Shown: positions 24,655 through 33,600 of the stretch, piece by piece
How the letters are laid out: every line of letters begins with the position of its first letter
Position numbering within the stretch: the stretch's first letter is position 1
NCBI GenBank assembly: GCA_022794215.1
Contig: JAAWEH010000010.1
Location: 1 to 45,908, forward strand
DNA: 45,908 nucleotides
Origin: Oscillospiraceae bacterium
GTDB taxonomy: Bacteria > Bacillota > Clostridia > Oscillospirales > Oscillospiraceae
Direction: 5' to 3'
Notes under the pieces: model-generated
The model's input: only the letters and a program-made list of their open reading frames with translations
Database searches by the model: none
Told to the model about the DNA's origin: nothing
Position numbers and translations under genes: made by a program

Positions 24655-25371
24655 CTATTTGGAGGCTTTGGGGGACGGACTTAGTTCCTTGATCTGCTCG
24701 TATACGCTCTTGGGGCGTTTGGCGCGGTGGAGAAGGGCTTCGGCGATGGCCAAAACAGCCGCTCCGCCGAAGGCAAGGCCGGCCACCAGGGCCGCGGCCC
24801 TGGCCCAGAATGCTTCGGGCAGGATCAGGATGATCTCGTCGGTGCGGTAGTCAAAGATCCAGTTGGTCTTGCCGGGGAAGAAGGCTGTATGGAAAGCGGT
24901 AAAGAGACTTGTGAAGTCCGTCAAGGCCCAGAGGCCCAAGATCAGCACCGCTGCCCCCATCCCCACCAGGGCCCAGAAGCAGGGCCCCCGGCCTCCGAAG
25001 CGGTGGAGGGTCAGCTTCTTTGCGGCCACAAGGATCAAAATGGCGGCCAGCAGTGCGGCGGTGATCTCCAGCACGTGAAAGTCCAGCCAGAAAAGCCGCT
25101 GGCAGTCCACAAAGTGCTCCCGGCCGCTCTCCGACCAGCGAAGGGCCCCGGTGCCAAAGGGTTCGTCCTTCACCAGAAAGTCCATCACCTCGTCAAAGGC
25201 GCCCCGGATGGTCTCCTGGGAGTACCCGGTCTGGGCGGAGAGCTCCAGAGCCTCGGCCTGGGAATAGTAGAAGGGCCGGTACAGGATGGGCACGGCAATG
25301 GCCCCGGTGAGCAGGAACAGGGCCAGCAGCACCGAGGTGAGGGCGGAAAAGAATTGAGACGGTTTTTTCAT
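24655..25371 (-). CDS. DUF1461/TIGR01906 membrane protein, Lit-like lipoprotein transacylase candidate
   Basis: A 238-residue protein with about four membrane segments (about 8-30, 95-118, 131-152, 190-212). It has the family pattern: an extracytoplasmic loop with SESGREHFVDCQRLFW and a later AFHTAFFPGKTNWIFD...DEIILILPE. From memory, this family (DUF1461, TIGR01906) includes Lit, which moves an acyl chain on the N-terminal cysteine of lipoproteins to make the lyso form. Two conserved His are important in Lit; here the candidates are His 86 and His 161. The start at 25371 has AGGGGG 6 bases upstream, better than 25389. Family is fairly sure, activity is inferred. Confidence 0.8.
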   Translation of the reverse strand: MKKPSQFFSALTSVLLALFLLTGAIAVPILYRPFYYSQAEALELSAQTGYSQETIRGAFDEVMDFLVKDEPFGTGALRWSESGREHFVDCQRLFWLDFHVLEITAALLAAILILVAAKKLTLHRFGGRGPCFWALVGMGAAVLILGLWALTDFTSLFTAFHTAFFPGKTNWIFDYRTDEIILILPEAFWARAAALVAGLAFGGAAVLAIAEALLHRAKRPKSVYEQIKELSPSPKASK

Positions 25372-25512
25372 TGGGATCCCCCTTTTCATGCTCCTGGAAC
25401 AAAACGATCAAAACCTGAGAGGACAGGAAAAACAGCCGCATGCCGGCGCGGGGACAGCGGGAAGGAAGGCCGGAATCGTATGTCCCGGCATAAATGCCGC
25501 AGCAGACGGCGG

Positions 25513-26877
25513 TCAGGCAGTGGGGGCGGCTGCCTTGGCATAGGCCTCCCGGCGGATAAAGAGGAAGCAGAGAACATGGACGCCGCCGGTGATGATCCAG
25601 GTGACGGGATAGGACAAATAGAGGCACTGGGGAGTGTGATAGATCTGGAACACGGTGGCCACCCAGATAAGCCGCAGCCCGCAGGCGCCCAGAATGGAAA
25701 CCACCATGGGGGCCAGCGACCATCCCAACCCCCGAAGGGAGCCCACCATCACGTCCATAATGCCGCACAGGAAATAGGGAGCGGCCACATACATCAGCCG
25801 AATCATCCCCTGGTCGATAACGTCGGGGCTGGGAGAGTAGATCCCCAGCAGGGTGCGGCCGAAGAAGCAAGCAAGACCGCCCAGAAAGAGTCCGGTAAAG
25901 ATGACAAAGCCCTGGCACCAAAGCAGAACCTTATCCACCCGCTCACATTTGCCCGCGCCATAGTTTTGGCTGGTGAAGGTCAGGCAGGTCTGGTGGAAGG
26001 CGTTCATGCCCATGTAGACAAAGCCCTCAATGTTGGCGCTGGCCCCGGATCCGGCCATGACAATGTCTCCAAAGGAGTTGATGGAGGACTGGATGACCAC
26101 GTTGGACAGGGAGAACACGATGCCCTGGAACCCGGCGGGCAGGCCGATGCGGACGATTTCCCCCAACACGGGGCGGTCAATGCGCAGGGCCTTCAGATCC
26201 AGGCGGAGGGGCCCGGTCTCCCGGGTCAGGCAGCGCAGCACAAGGGCGGCAGAGATGTACTGGGAGATGATGGTGGCGATGGCCACTCCCGCCACGTCCA
26301 GATGGAATACGATGACCAGCAGCAGGTTTAAAAGGGCGTTGATGATGCCGGCGATGGTCAGATAGTTCAGGGGCCGCCGGGTGTCGCCCCCCGCCCGGAG
26401 CAGGGCGCTGCCGAAGTTGTAAAACAGGGAGGCGGGCATCCCCAAAAAGTAGATGCGCAGGTACAGGGTGGAAAGACCGATGACATTTTCCGGGGAGGAC
26501 ATCAACTCCAGCAGCTGCCGGGCGGCAAAGACGCCGAAGATCCCCAGAAAGACGCCGCTGCACAGACTGAGCAGGATGGCCGTGTGGACGGCCCGTTCCG
26601 CCCGGTCTGTGTCCCCGTGGCCAATGGACTGGGCCACCGTTACGTTGGCGCCGATGGACAGACCCATGAACAGGTTGATAAGCAGGTTGATGAGGGAACT
26701 GGTGGAGGTGACGGCGGCCAGGGAAGCGTCCCCGGCGAATTTGCCCACCACAATGATATCGGCTGCATTAAACAGAAGCTGCATAATGCTGGAAAGCATG
26801 AGGGGAAGGGCGAAGGCCAGGATCTTGGGCGCCAGAGAGCCGGTACACATATCAATTTCGTGACGTTTTGTCTGCAT
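25513..26877 (-). CDS. MATE-family efflux transporter
   Basis: A 454-residue protein with 12 predicted membrane segments in two homologous halves, typical for MATE (DinF/NorM-like) exporters that move drugs or metabolites out in exchange for Na+ or H+. Recognisable segments are FALPLMLSSIMQLLFNAADI, GKFAGDASLAAVTSTSSLI, GLSIGANVTVAQSIGHGD, LLRAGGDTRRPLNYL and FTSQNYGAGKCERVDK. AAAGGGG lies upstream of the ATG and a minus-strand promoter is present. The 141 bases between this gene and the Lit-like gene show no clear terminator or promoter, so they may be co-transcribed. Confidence 0.93.
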   Translation of the reverse strand: MQTKRHEIDMCTGSLAPKILAFALPLMLSSIMQLLFNAADIIVVGKFAGDASLAAVTSTSSLINLLINLFMGLSIGANVTVAQSIGHGDTDRAERAVHTAILLSLCSGVFLGIFGVFAARQLLELMSSPENVIGLSTLYLRIYFLGMPASLFYNFGSALLRAGGDTRRPLNYLTIAGIINALLNLLLVIVFHLDVAGVAIATIISQYISAALVLRCLTRETGPLRLDLKALRIDRPVLGEIVRIGLPAGFQGIVFSLSNVVIQSSINSFGDIVMAGSGASANIEGFVYMGMNAFHQTCLTFTSQNYGAGKCERVDKVLLWCQGFVIFTGLFLGGLACFFGRTLLGIYSPSPDVIDQGMIRLMYVAAPYFLCGIMDVMVGSLRGLGWSLAPMVVSILGACGLRLIWVATVFQIYHTPQCLYLSYPVTWIITGGVHVLCFLFIRREAYAKAAAPTA

Positions 26878-26907
26878 AAGTATAAAAACCCCTTTTCTCT
26901 GCTTTTA

Positions 26908-26936
26908 AGGATACCATGTCCGGGCCTTGTTTGCAA
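26908..26936 (-). promoter_or_regulatory. Minus-strand promoter for the MATE gene
   Basis: On the minus strand TTGCAA (26936-26931), a 17-bp spacer and TATCCT (26913-26908). The -35 lies in a small palindrome, CCTTG-TTTG-CAAGG (26925-26938), a possible operator. Confidence 0.6.
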
Positions 26937-26971
26937 GGGTTGGGAAGGGAGTGAAAAGCAATGAAAAATAA

Positions 26972-27000
26972 TTGCAAAGGAGGAGGATTTTTGCTATAAT
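26972..27000 (+). promoter_or_regulatory. Sigma-A promoter for smc
   Basis: TTGCAA (26972-26977), 17 bp, TATAAT (26995-27000). Confidence 0.85.
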
Positions 27001-27083
27001 ATATTATCTATCGCTATGTCCGAAGGATGAATGAAAAGATGGCGGCGGCAAAGGGGCCGCCGCCAGAAGAAATGAGTGAGACC

Positions 27084-30000
27084 ATGTACCTAAAAGCGCT
27101 GGAGATCCAGGGGTTCAAAAGCTTTCCCGACAAGACGGTGCTGTCGTTCAATGAGGATATCACCGCCATTGTGGGCCCCAACGGATCGGGAAAATCGAAT
27201 ATCTCCGACGCCATCCGCTGGGTCATGGGGGAGCAGTCCACCCGGGCGCTCCGGGGCGGAAAGATGGAGGACGTGATCTTCGGCGGCACAGCCAAGCGCA
27301 AGCAGCTGGGCTTTGCCGAGGTGTCCCTTGTGCTGGACAACACCGAACACATCTTTCCCCACATGGAGGACAGCGAGGTCATGGTCACCCGGCGGTACTA
27401 CCGCTCGGGGGAGAGTGAGTATTACATCAACCGCCGGTCAGTGCGCCTGCGGGATGTGAATGAGCTGTTTATGGACACCGGCCTTGGCCGGGAGGGGTAT
27501 TCCATCATCGGCCAGGGCAAGATCGACGAAATCTTGTCGGTGAAATCCTCCGACCGCCGGGAGGTCTTTGAGGAGGCTGCCGGCATCTCCCGCTACCGCC
27601 ACCGGAAGGAGGAGTCCGAGCGGAAGCTGGAGCGTACCGAGGAAAACCTGACGAGGATCAACGACAAGATCGATGAGCTGGAGCTTCAGGTGGAGCCCCT
27701 GCGGGTTTCGGCGGAGAAGGCGAAAAAGTTCCTCATCCTCCGGGATGAGCTGCGGGGACTGGAGATCTCCCTGTGGCTGGAGCAGCTGGAGCGGATCCGC
27801 ACCGGGGCCATCAAGATCCAGGCCGATTATGAAAACGCGGTGCGCCAAAAGACCGAGGCCCAGGCCGAGGTGGAGAAGCTCTACGCGGCAGCCGAGGCCA
27901 TCGGCGCCCAGATGCGGCAGAAAGAGATGGAAGCCGAGGGCATCCGCTTTGAGATGATGGGCCGTCAGGCCGACGCCAACGAGTGCGAGAAAGCCATCGG
28001 GGTGCTGAAGGCCAATATTCAGAACAACATGGAAAATACCGACCGCCTCCAGCGGGAGATGGAGACCCAGGAGGGGCGGGCAGGCTCCATCGAGGGGCAG
28101 ATCGCCCAGCGGAAGGAGCGGCTGGCCGCGATCCAGGCGGAGACCGAGGGCCTGGAGGCCCAGATCGGTGAGAAGCAGGCCCAGGCCGACGAGCTGGGCC
28201 GGAACGCGGGAAGTCTGGCCGCCGAGATGGAGGCTCTGCGCCAGAAGGAGACGATGGAGACTGCCTCCGCCGCCGAGGCGAAGGCTTTGCTCTCCGCCCT
28301 GGCTGCCGCCGCCCAGGAGGTTATGGATCGGGACGAGTCGGTGAGAAAGGATCTGGCCGCAGGGGAGGAGCGCCTTGAAGCGGCCCAAGGGGAATACAAG
28401 GAGGCCCGGAAGGAACTGGATCAGGCCCGGGAGGATCGGGATTCCATCAAGAATATCATCAGCGGCTACGCCCTGCGCCTGTCCAGCCGGAACAAGAAGC
28501 TCCAGGAGGCGGAGGAAAAGCATGTGAAGCTCCAGATGGAGGTCAACACACTCCAGTCCCGGATCCATATGCTCGCCGAGATGGAGAAGCTCTACGAGGG
28601 CTATTCCAAGGCCGTCAAGATGGTGATGGGGGAGGCCGAGCGGGGCCAGATGAAGGGCATTCTGGGGCCGGTGGCAGGACTTCTCCGGGTCTCCGGGGAA
28701 TATACTGTGGCCATTGAGACCGCTTTGGGCTCCGCTATGCAGAACATTGTGGTGGAGCGGGAGGAGGACGGCAAAAACGCCATCCAATACCTGAAGCGCA
28801 GGGACGCGGGCAGGTGTACCTTCCTGCCTCTGAACGCCATTGAGCCGGCCGAGTTTAAGGACGGCGACGTGGTGGATGAGCCGGGCTTTGTGGGCTTGGG
28901 CGATGAGCTTATCGAGTGTGAAAAGAAGTATGAGAAGGTGTTTTCCTATCTCCTGGGCCGTACCGTCATTGCCGAGGATATGGACAGCGCCATTGCCATG
29001 GCGCGGAAATATAAGCACCGGCTGAAGATCGTTACCCTGGATGGTCAGGTATTGAATCCCGGCGGTTCCATGACCGGCGGCTCGGCCTCCCGGACGGCGG
29101 GCATCCTGTCCCGCCAGGGGGAGCTGGAGCGGCTGCGGGAGCAGGAAGGAGATCTGAACGGCAAGCTCTCCGCCGCGGCCAAGGAGCTGGAGGAGGCCAA
29201 GCGGGAGGTCACCGGCGCCCAGTACGAGATGGATGCCGCCCAAGCGCAGCAGCGCTCCCACGAGGACGATATCCTGAAGCTGGAGGAGCGGGTGGGCCAC
29301 TTGAAGCAGGCGGTGGCCGACGTGGAGCGCCAGCAGGAGGAATGGAAAGAGGAGCTGGAGCAGCTCTCCCAGCGTGCCCAGCGCACTGAGGCGGATACCG
29401 AGAACGCCAGGAAGCGCATCGAGGAGCTGGAGGGCTCCGCCGCCGCCCTTCGCGCGCAGGCCGAAAGCAAGATCCAGGGCCAGAACGAGGTTCGGGAGCG
29501 GAGCGAGGCCCTGGGAGCGGAGATTGCCGCCCTGGGCGCCCAGAAAGCGGCATTGGAGGCGGAGACCCTGGCTTCCCGCCAATCTCTGCGGGAGCTGGAG
29601 GAGCTGCGGCAGGACATGGTGGGAGACCGGGAGGACCGGATCCGGCGGATCGAGGAATTGAAGCTCCAAAATGAGGAACTGGCAAACCAGATCCAGGAGA
29701 AGGAGGAGCGGCTCCAGACCATCAAGACGCAGAACGCCGAAAAGCAAGCGGATATCGTTCGTCTCAATCAGGAGCGCCTTGACCTGGAAGGGGAGAGAAC
29801 AAAGGCGGACAAGGCCAGCCGGGACAAGAACAACGAGCTGCTGGCCATGGAGCGGGAAGTCTCGGTGCTGGAGCAGAAAAAGACCACCGCCGAGATGGAG
29901 GAGCGCCAGATCCTGGATCGGCTGTGGGAGACCTATGAGCTCAGTCACGAGGCGGCCAAGGCCCAGCGGGTGGAGCTGGAGAGCGTGGCCAAGGCCCAGA

Positions 30001-30656
30001 GGCGGGTGGGTGAGCTGAAGCGTTCCATCTCCGCTTTGGGCAATATCAACCTGGACGCCATTGAGGAGTTCCAGCGGGTCAATGAGAGATATACCTACTT
30101 TACCGACCAGCGCAACGACGTACAGAAGGCCAAGAGCGAGCTTTTGAAGATCATTGCGGATGTTACCGGAGAGATGGAGCGCATCTTTGCCGAGCAGTTT
30201 AGCAAGATCAACGAGGCCTTCCAGCAGACCTTTACCGAGCTCTTCGGCGGCGGCAAAGCCACCCTGGAGCTGGAGGATCCGGAGGACATTTTGAACTGTG
30301 GCATCGAGATCAAGGTTCAGCCCCCGGGAAAGAGCCTGAAGATCATCACCCTCCTTTCCGGCGGCGAGAAGGCGTTTGTGGCCATTGCCCTGTATTTCTC
30401 CATCCTGAAGGTTCGCCCCACCCCCTTCGTAGTCATGGACGAAATTGAGGCGGCCTTGGACGATCCCAATGTGGTTCGCTTTGCCCGGTATATGCGCCAG
30501 GTGGCCGACCACACCCAATTCATCGTCATCACCCACCGCCGGGGCACCATGGAGGAGGCCGACGCCCTCTACGGTGTGACCATGCAGGAGCAGGGCGTTA
30601 CAAGGGTACTTACCATTAACCTCAACGATGTGGAGAAAGAGCTGAATATCAAATAA
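27084..30656 (+). CDS. smc: Chromosome segregation protein SMC
   Basis: An ATPase of about 1190 residues that compacts and separates chromosomes with ScpA/ScpB. Walker A is GPNGSGKSN (31-39). Long coiled coils flank a hinge (about 520-640, beginning GILGPVAGLLRV). The C-terminal head has LLSGGEKAFVAIAL and Walker B FVVMDEIEAALDD. The conserved N-terminus MYLKALEIQGFKSFPDK is at ATG 27084, which I use. The frame is open further upstream with ATGs at 27027, 27039 and 27072, so the start is not certain; no upstream ATG has an ideal ribosome site. An overlapping short basic reading frame (27031-27075) ends at ATG 27072. ftsY is two genes downstream. Confidence 0.95.
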   Translation: MYLKALEIQGFKSFPDKTVLSFNEDITAIVGPNGSGKSNISDAIRWVMGEQSTRALRGGKMEDVIFGGTAKRKQLGFAEVSLVLDNTEHIFPHMEDSEVMVTRRYYRSGESEYYINRRSVRLRDVNELFMDTGLGREGYSIIGQGKIDEILSVKSSDRREVFEEAAGISRYRHRKEESERKLERTEENLTRINDKIDELELQVEPLRVSAEKAKKFLILRDELRGLEISLWLEQLERIRTGAIKIQADYENAVRQKTEAQAEVEKLYAAAEAIGAQMRQKEMEAEGIRFEMMGRQADANECEKAIGVLKANIQNNMENTDRLQREMETQEGRAGSIEGQIAQRKERLAAIQAETEGLEAQIGEKQAQADELGRNAGSLAAEMEALRQKETMETASAAEAKALLSALAAAAQEVMDRDESVRKDLAAGEERLEAAQGEYKEARKELDQAREDRDSIKNIISGYALRLSSRNKKLQEAEEKHVKLQMEVNTLQSRIHMLAEMEKLYEGYSKAVKMVMGEAERGQMKGILGPVAGLLRVSGEYTVAIETALGSAMQNIVVEREEDGKNAIQYLKRRDAGRCTFLPLNAIEPAEFKDGDVVDEPGFVGLGDELIECEKKYEKVFSYLLGRTVIAEDMDSAIAMARKYKHRLKIVTLDGQVLNPGGSMTGGSASRTAGILSRQGELERLREQEGDLNGKLSAAAKELEEAKREVTGAQYEMDAAQAQQRSHEDDILKLEERVGHLKQAVADVERQQEEWKEELEQLSQRAQRTEADTENARKRIEELEGSAAALRAQAESKIQGQNEVRERSEALGAEIAALGAQKAALEAETLASRQSLRELEELRQDMVGDREDRIRRIEELKLQNEELANQIQEKEERLQTIKTQNAEKQADIVRLNQERLDLEGERTKADKASRDKNNELLAMEREVSVLEQKKTTAEMEERQILDRLWETYELSHEAAKAQRVELESVAKAQRRVGELKRSISALGNINLDAIEEFQRVNERYTYFTDQRNDVQKAKSELLKIIADVTGEMERIFAEQFSKINEAFQQTFTELFGGGKATLELEDPEDILNCGIEIKVQPPGKSLKIITLLSGGEKAFVAIALYFSILKVRPTPFVVMDEIEAALDDPNVVRFARYMRQVADHTQFIVITHRRGTMEEADALYGVTMQEQGVTRVLTINLNDVEKELNIK

Positions 30657-30674
30657 TAAAAAAGGATGTCGAGC

Positions 30675-30923
30675 ATGAAACTGAAAACCTGTAGAACGAT
30701 CCAAATTATCCTGTTTGCTGTCCTGATCGCATCCATGTTTGCGGTGGAGCTTGCCGGGGGACGGTATGTGGAGACCATGGCCTGCTTCGGTGTGGCGGTG
30801 GTCTCCGGCGGGGCGCTGCTGGTGGTGCATCGGTTTTGGAAATGCCCCCACTGCGGCGCCCGTATGGGGTGGAAGCTGGCTGCCACGGAATGTCCCAAGT
30901 GCAAGAAAAAGCTGGAGGATTGA
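30675..30923 (+). CDS. Small membrane protein with C-terminal zinc ribbon
   Basis: An 82-residue protein with two membrane segments (about 7-26 and 36-53) and a C-terminal CPHCG...CPKC zinc-ribbon (FWKCPHCGARMGWKLAATEC then PKCKKKLED). I do not recognise a named family. ATG 30675 is 8 bases after AAAGGA; ATG 30666 overlaps that site. It starts 18 bases after smc and is probably co-transcribed with smc and ftsY. The role is unknown. Confidence 0.75.
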   Translation: MKLKTCRTIQIILFAVLIASMFAVELAGGRYVETMACFGVAVVSGGALLVVHRFWKCPHCGARMGWKLAATECPKCKKKLED

Positions 30924-30986
30924 CTTGGCCTGCCCGAGGGCAACGGACTGAAATTTTGGGATAAGCTATCCAAAAGGAGACGTTTT

Positions 30987-31886
30987 ATGGGCTTTTTTGA
31001 AAAGATACGCCAGGGCTTGACCCGTACCAAGGAGAACATTGGCCATTCCTTCGACCAACTCTTTGCCGGGGAGCTGGACGATGACTTTTACGACAGCCTG
31101 GAGGAGACCCTGATCCTCTCCGACATGGGGGTGGACACGGCCATGGAGGTCAGCGGGGAGCTGCGCCGCCGGGCAAAGGAGAACAAGATCCGCACCACCG
31201 CCGACGCCAGGGAAGCCATGAAGGACATCCTCACCGGGCTGCTGAGCGTGGGGGAGGGGAACCTGGATCTGGAGCGCCGGCCCACGGTGTGCCTCTTCAT
31301 TGGGGTTAACGGAGTGGGAAAGACCACCACCATCGGTAAGCTGGCCGCCCGACTGAAGGGGGAGGGCCTGCGGGTTCTTATGGCCGCAGGAGATACGTTC
31401 CGCGCCGCCGCGGCCGATCAGCTGACCATCTGGTCCGAGCGGGCGGGGGTGGATATCGTCCGCCAGCACGAGGGGGCGGATCCTGCCGCCGTGGTGTTTG
31501 ACGCCCTCAGCGCAGCCAAGGCCCGGAACACCGATGTGGTGCTGGTGGATACGGCAGGCCGGCTTCACAACAAGCAAAACCTGATGAACGAGCTGAACAA
31601 GATCTCCCGGGTCATTGACCGGGAGCTGCCCGAGGCCAGCCGGGAGACCCTGTTGGTGCTGGACGCCACCACCGGACAAAACGGCCTTATCCAGGCCCGA
31701 CAGTTTAAGGAGTCCGCCGGTCTTACCGGTGTAGTCCTCACCAAGCTGGACGGCACGGCCAAGGGCGGCATTGTCATCGCCATTGCCAAGGAATTGGGGG
31801 TGCCGGTGAAGTTTATCGGCGTGGGCGAAGGGGTGGACGACCTGATGCCCTTTGAGCCGGAGAGCTTTGTGGAAGCCCTGCTTTGA
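30987..31886 (+). CDS. ftsY: Signal recognition particle receptor FtsY
   Basis: A 299-residue SRP GTPase docking ribosome-nascent chain complexes at the Sec translocon. The short N domain (1-85) lacks the long acidic A domain of E. coli, as usual in Firmicutes. The G domain has GVNGVGKTTTIGKLA (G1), AGDTFRAAAADQL (G2), VDTAGRLHNKQNLM (G3), TKLDGTAKGG (G4) and FIGVGEGVDDL. AAAAGGAG precedes ATG 30987. The smc...ftsY linkage is common in Gram-positives. Confidence 0.97.
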   Translation: MGFFEKIRQGLTRTKENIGHSFDQLFAGELDDDFYDSLEETLILSDMGVDTAMEVSGELRRRAKENKIRTTADAREAMKDILTGLLSVGEGNLDLERRPTVCLFIGVNGVGKTTTIGKLAARLKGEGLRVLMAAGDTFRAAAADQLTIWSERAGVDIVRQHEGADPAAVVFDALSAAKARNTDVVLVDTAGRLHNKQNLMNELNKISRVIDRELPEASRETLLVLDATTGQNGLIQARQFKESAGLTGVVLTKLDGTAKGGIVIAIAKELGVPVKFIGVGEGVDDLMPFEPESFVEALL

Positions 31887-31956
31887 GTTTTGTCTGCAGG
31901 GGCGGGCTGTGCCGGCCCCTGCATTTGATGGAAAGAATAGGAAAGGAAGCGTGCAT

Positions 31957-32673
31957 ATGTCCCGCATCGACGGAAGAAAGAACGACCAGCTGCGCCCCAT
32001 TGAGATCACCCCCCATTTCAGCAAATTTGCGGAGGGCTCCTGCCTTATCCGCTGCGGCAACACCATGGTTCTCTGCTGTGCCAGCGTGGAGGATCGAACC
32101 CCGCCCCATGTCCCCGAGGGGGAGGGGTGGGTCACCGCTGAATACTCCATGCTCCCCCGGGCCAACCGGGAGCGGAGCAAGCGGGACATCGCCAAGCTGA
32201 AGCTGTCCCCCAGAAGCGCAGAGATCCAGCGGCTGGTGGGCCGTTCCCTCCGGGCCTGCGTGGATATGAAAAAGCTGGGGGAGCACACGATCAACATCGA
32301 CTGCGATGTGCTTCAGGGGGACGGCGGCACCCGAACCGCCAGTGTCACCGGCGGCTATGTGGCCCTGGCCCTGGCTGTCAAAAAGCTGATGGCGGAAGGG
32401 CTTATCGCAGAAAATCCCCTGGTGGACAGCGTGGCCGCTGTGTCGGCCGGCATTGTGGGGGATGAGCTGCTGCTGGATCTGTGCTATGAGGAGGATTCCT
32501 CTGCCCAGGTGGATCTGAATTGCGTCATGACCGGTTCGGGCCGGCTGGTGGAGCTCCAGGGCACCGGGGAGGGCCGTGCCTTCACCATTCAGGAGCAGCG
32601 GGATCTGGTGGAGCTCTGTGCCAAGGGGATCGAAGAGATCCAGAATGTCCAGAAAAGTGTGCTGGGGGGCTAA
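31957..32673 (+). CDS. rph: Ribonuclease PH
   Basis: A 238-residue phosphorolytic exonuclease that trims tRNA 3' ends. It opens with RIDGRKNDQLRPIEI and contains CSVEDR-like ASVEDRTPPHVP, TAEYSMLPRANRERS and IDCDVLQGDGGTRTASVTGG, all family signatures. ATG 31957 follows AGGAAAGG; the frame upstream is open but unconserved. It starts the operon rph-rdgB-yhbY-nadD/yqeK-LCP-rsfS, with very short gaps. Confidence 0.96.
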   Translation: MSRIDGRKNDQLRPIEITPHFSKFAEGSCLIRCGNTMVLCCASVEDRTPPHVPEGEGWVTAEYSMLPRANRERSKRDIAKLKLSPRSAEIQRLVGRSLRACVDMKKLGEHTINIDCDVLQGDGGTRTASVTGGYVALALAVKKLMAEGLIAENPLVDSVAAVSAGIVGDELLLDLCYEEDSSAQVDLNCVMTGSGRLVELQGTGEGRAFTIQEQRDLVELCAKGIEEIQNVQKSVLGG

Positions 32674-32678
32674 AACAG

Positions 32679-33269
32679 ATGAAAATGGTATTGGCCAGCA
32701 AGAACGCCCATAAGCTCTCTGAAATGTCCGCCATCCTCTCCCAACTGGGGATTGAGGTGGTGCTGGAGTCTGACGTCGGCATTGACGTGGAGGTGGAGGA
32801 GACAGGCACCACCTTTGAGGAGAACGCGGCGCTGAAGGCTGCGGCTGTCATGCAGGCCAGCGGCCTGCCCGCCATTGCCGACGACTCCGGTCTCTGCGTC
32901 ACCGCCCTGGGGGGCGGCCCGGGGGTCTATTCTGCCCGCTACGGTGGGGAGGGGCTGGACGATGTGGGCCGCTACCGGCTGGTTCTCAGCGGCCTGAGCG
33001 GTCAACTGGATCGGAGCGCCAAGTTCGTCTCCTGCATCTGCTGCGCCTTTCCCAATGGAGATACGGTGACTGCCCGGGGGGAGTGCCCGGGGCTCATCAC
33101 CTATTCCCCCAGAGGCGAGGACGGCTTTGGCTATGACCCCATCTTCCTGGTGCCCGAGAAGAAAAAGACCTTTGCCCAGATGACGGCGGAGGAGAAGAAC
33201 GCCATTTCCCACCGGGGAGTGGCCCTGCAGAAATTCAAAGTGGAATTGGAGAAATATTTAAATGGCTGA
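32679..33269 (+). CDS. rdgB: XTP/dITP diphosphatase (RdgB/HAM1 family)
   Basis: A 196-residue house-cleaning pyrophosphatase that removes ITP, dITP and XTP. Motifs: LASKNAHKLSEM at the N-terminus, EETGTTFEENAALKA, ADDSGLCVTALGG, GVYSARYGGE, GEDGFGYDPIFLVPEKKKTF and ISHRGVALQKF. ATG 32679 is 9 bases after a GGGGGG run. It overlaps yhbY by 8 bases. Confidence 0.95.
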   Translation: MKMVLASKNAHKLSEMSAILSQLGIEVVLESDVGIDVEVEETGTTFEENAALKAAAVMQASGLPAIADDSGLCVTALGGGPGVYSARYGGEGLDDVGRYRLVLSGLSGQLDRSAKFVSCICCAFPNGDTVTARGECPGLITYSPRGEDGFGYDPIFLVPEKKKTFAQMTAEEKNAISHRGVALQKFKVELEKYLNG

Positions 33270-33573
33270 ACTGACAAGCAAGCAGCGCGCGCAGCTCCGG
33301 GCCATGGCCAACTCGCTGGAGCCCATTGTCCATATAGGCAAGGGGGATCTGGGGGAGAATCTGATCCGTCAGGCGGATGAGGCGCTGGAGGCCCGGGAGC
33401 TCATCAAGTGCCGGGTGCTGGAGACCTCGGAATATACCGCCCGGGAGGCGGCTGACGCGCTGGGCAAGGCCACCCGGTCTGAGGTGGTACAGGTCATTGG
33501 AACAAAATTTATTTTGTATCGTCAAAGTCATAAAAAGGACAAAAAGGATAAAATTGTTCTCATACGAAAATGA
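33262..33573 (+). CDS. yhbY: YhbY/CRM-domain RNA-binding protein
   Basis: A 103-residue protein made of one CRM domain: LTSKQRAQLRAMANSLEPIV, the GxxG loop region HIGKGDLGENLIRQ, and ELIKCRVLETSEYT. YhbY binds pre-50S ribosomal particles. The C-terminus is Lys-rich (SHKKDKKDKIVLIRK). Its start overlaps rdgB, indicating coupling; the nadD fusion follows. Confidence 0.94.
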   Translation: MAELTSKQRAQLRAMANSLEPIVHIGKGDLGENLIRQADEALEARELIKCRVLETSEYTAREAADALGKATRSEVVQVIGTKFILYRQSHKKDKKDKIVLIRK

Positions 33574-33600
33574 TCACAAGGGAAAAAGGGGAGATCCTGT

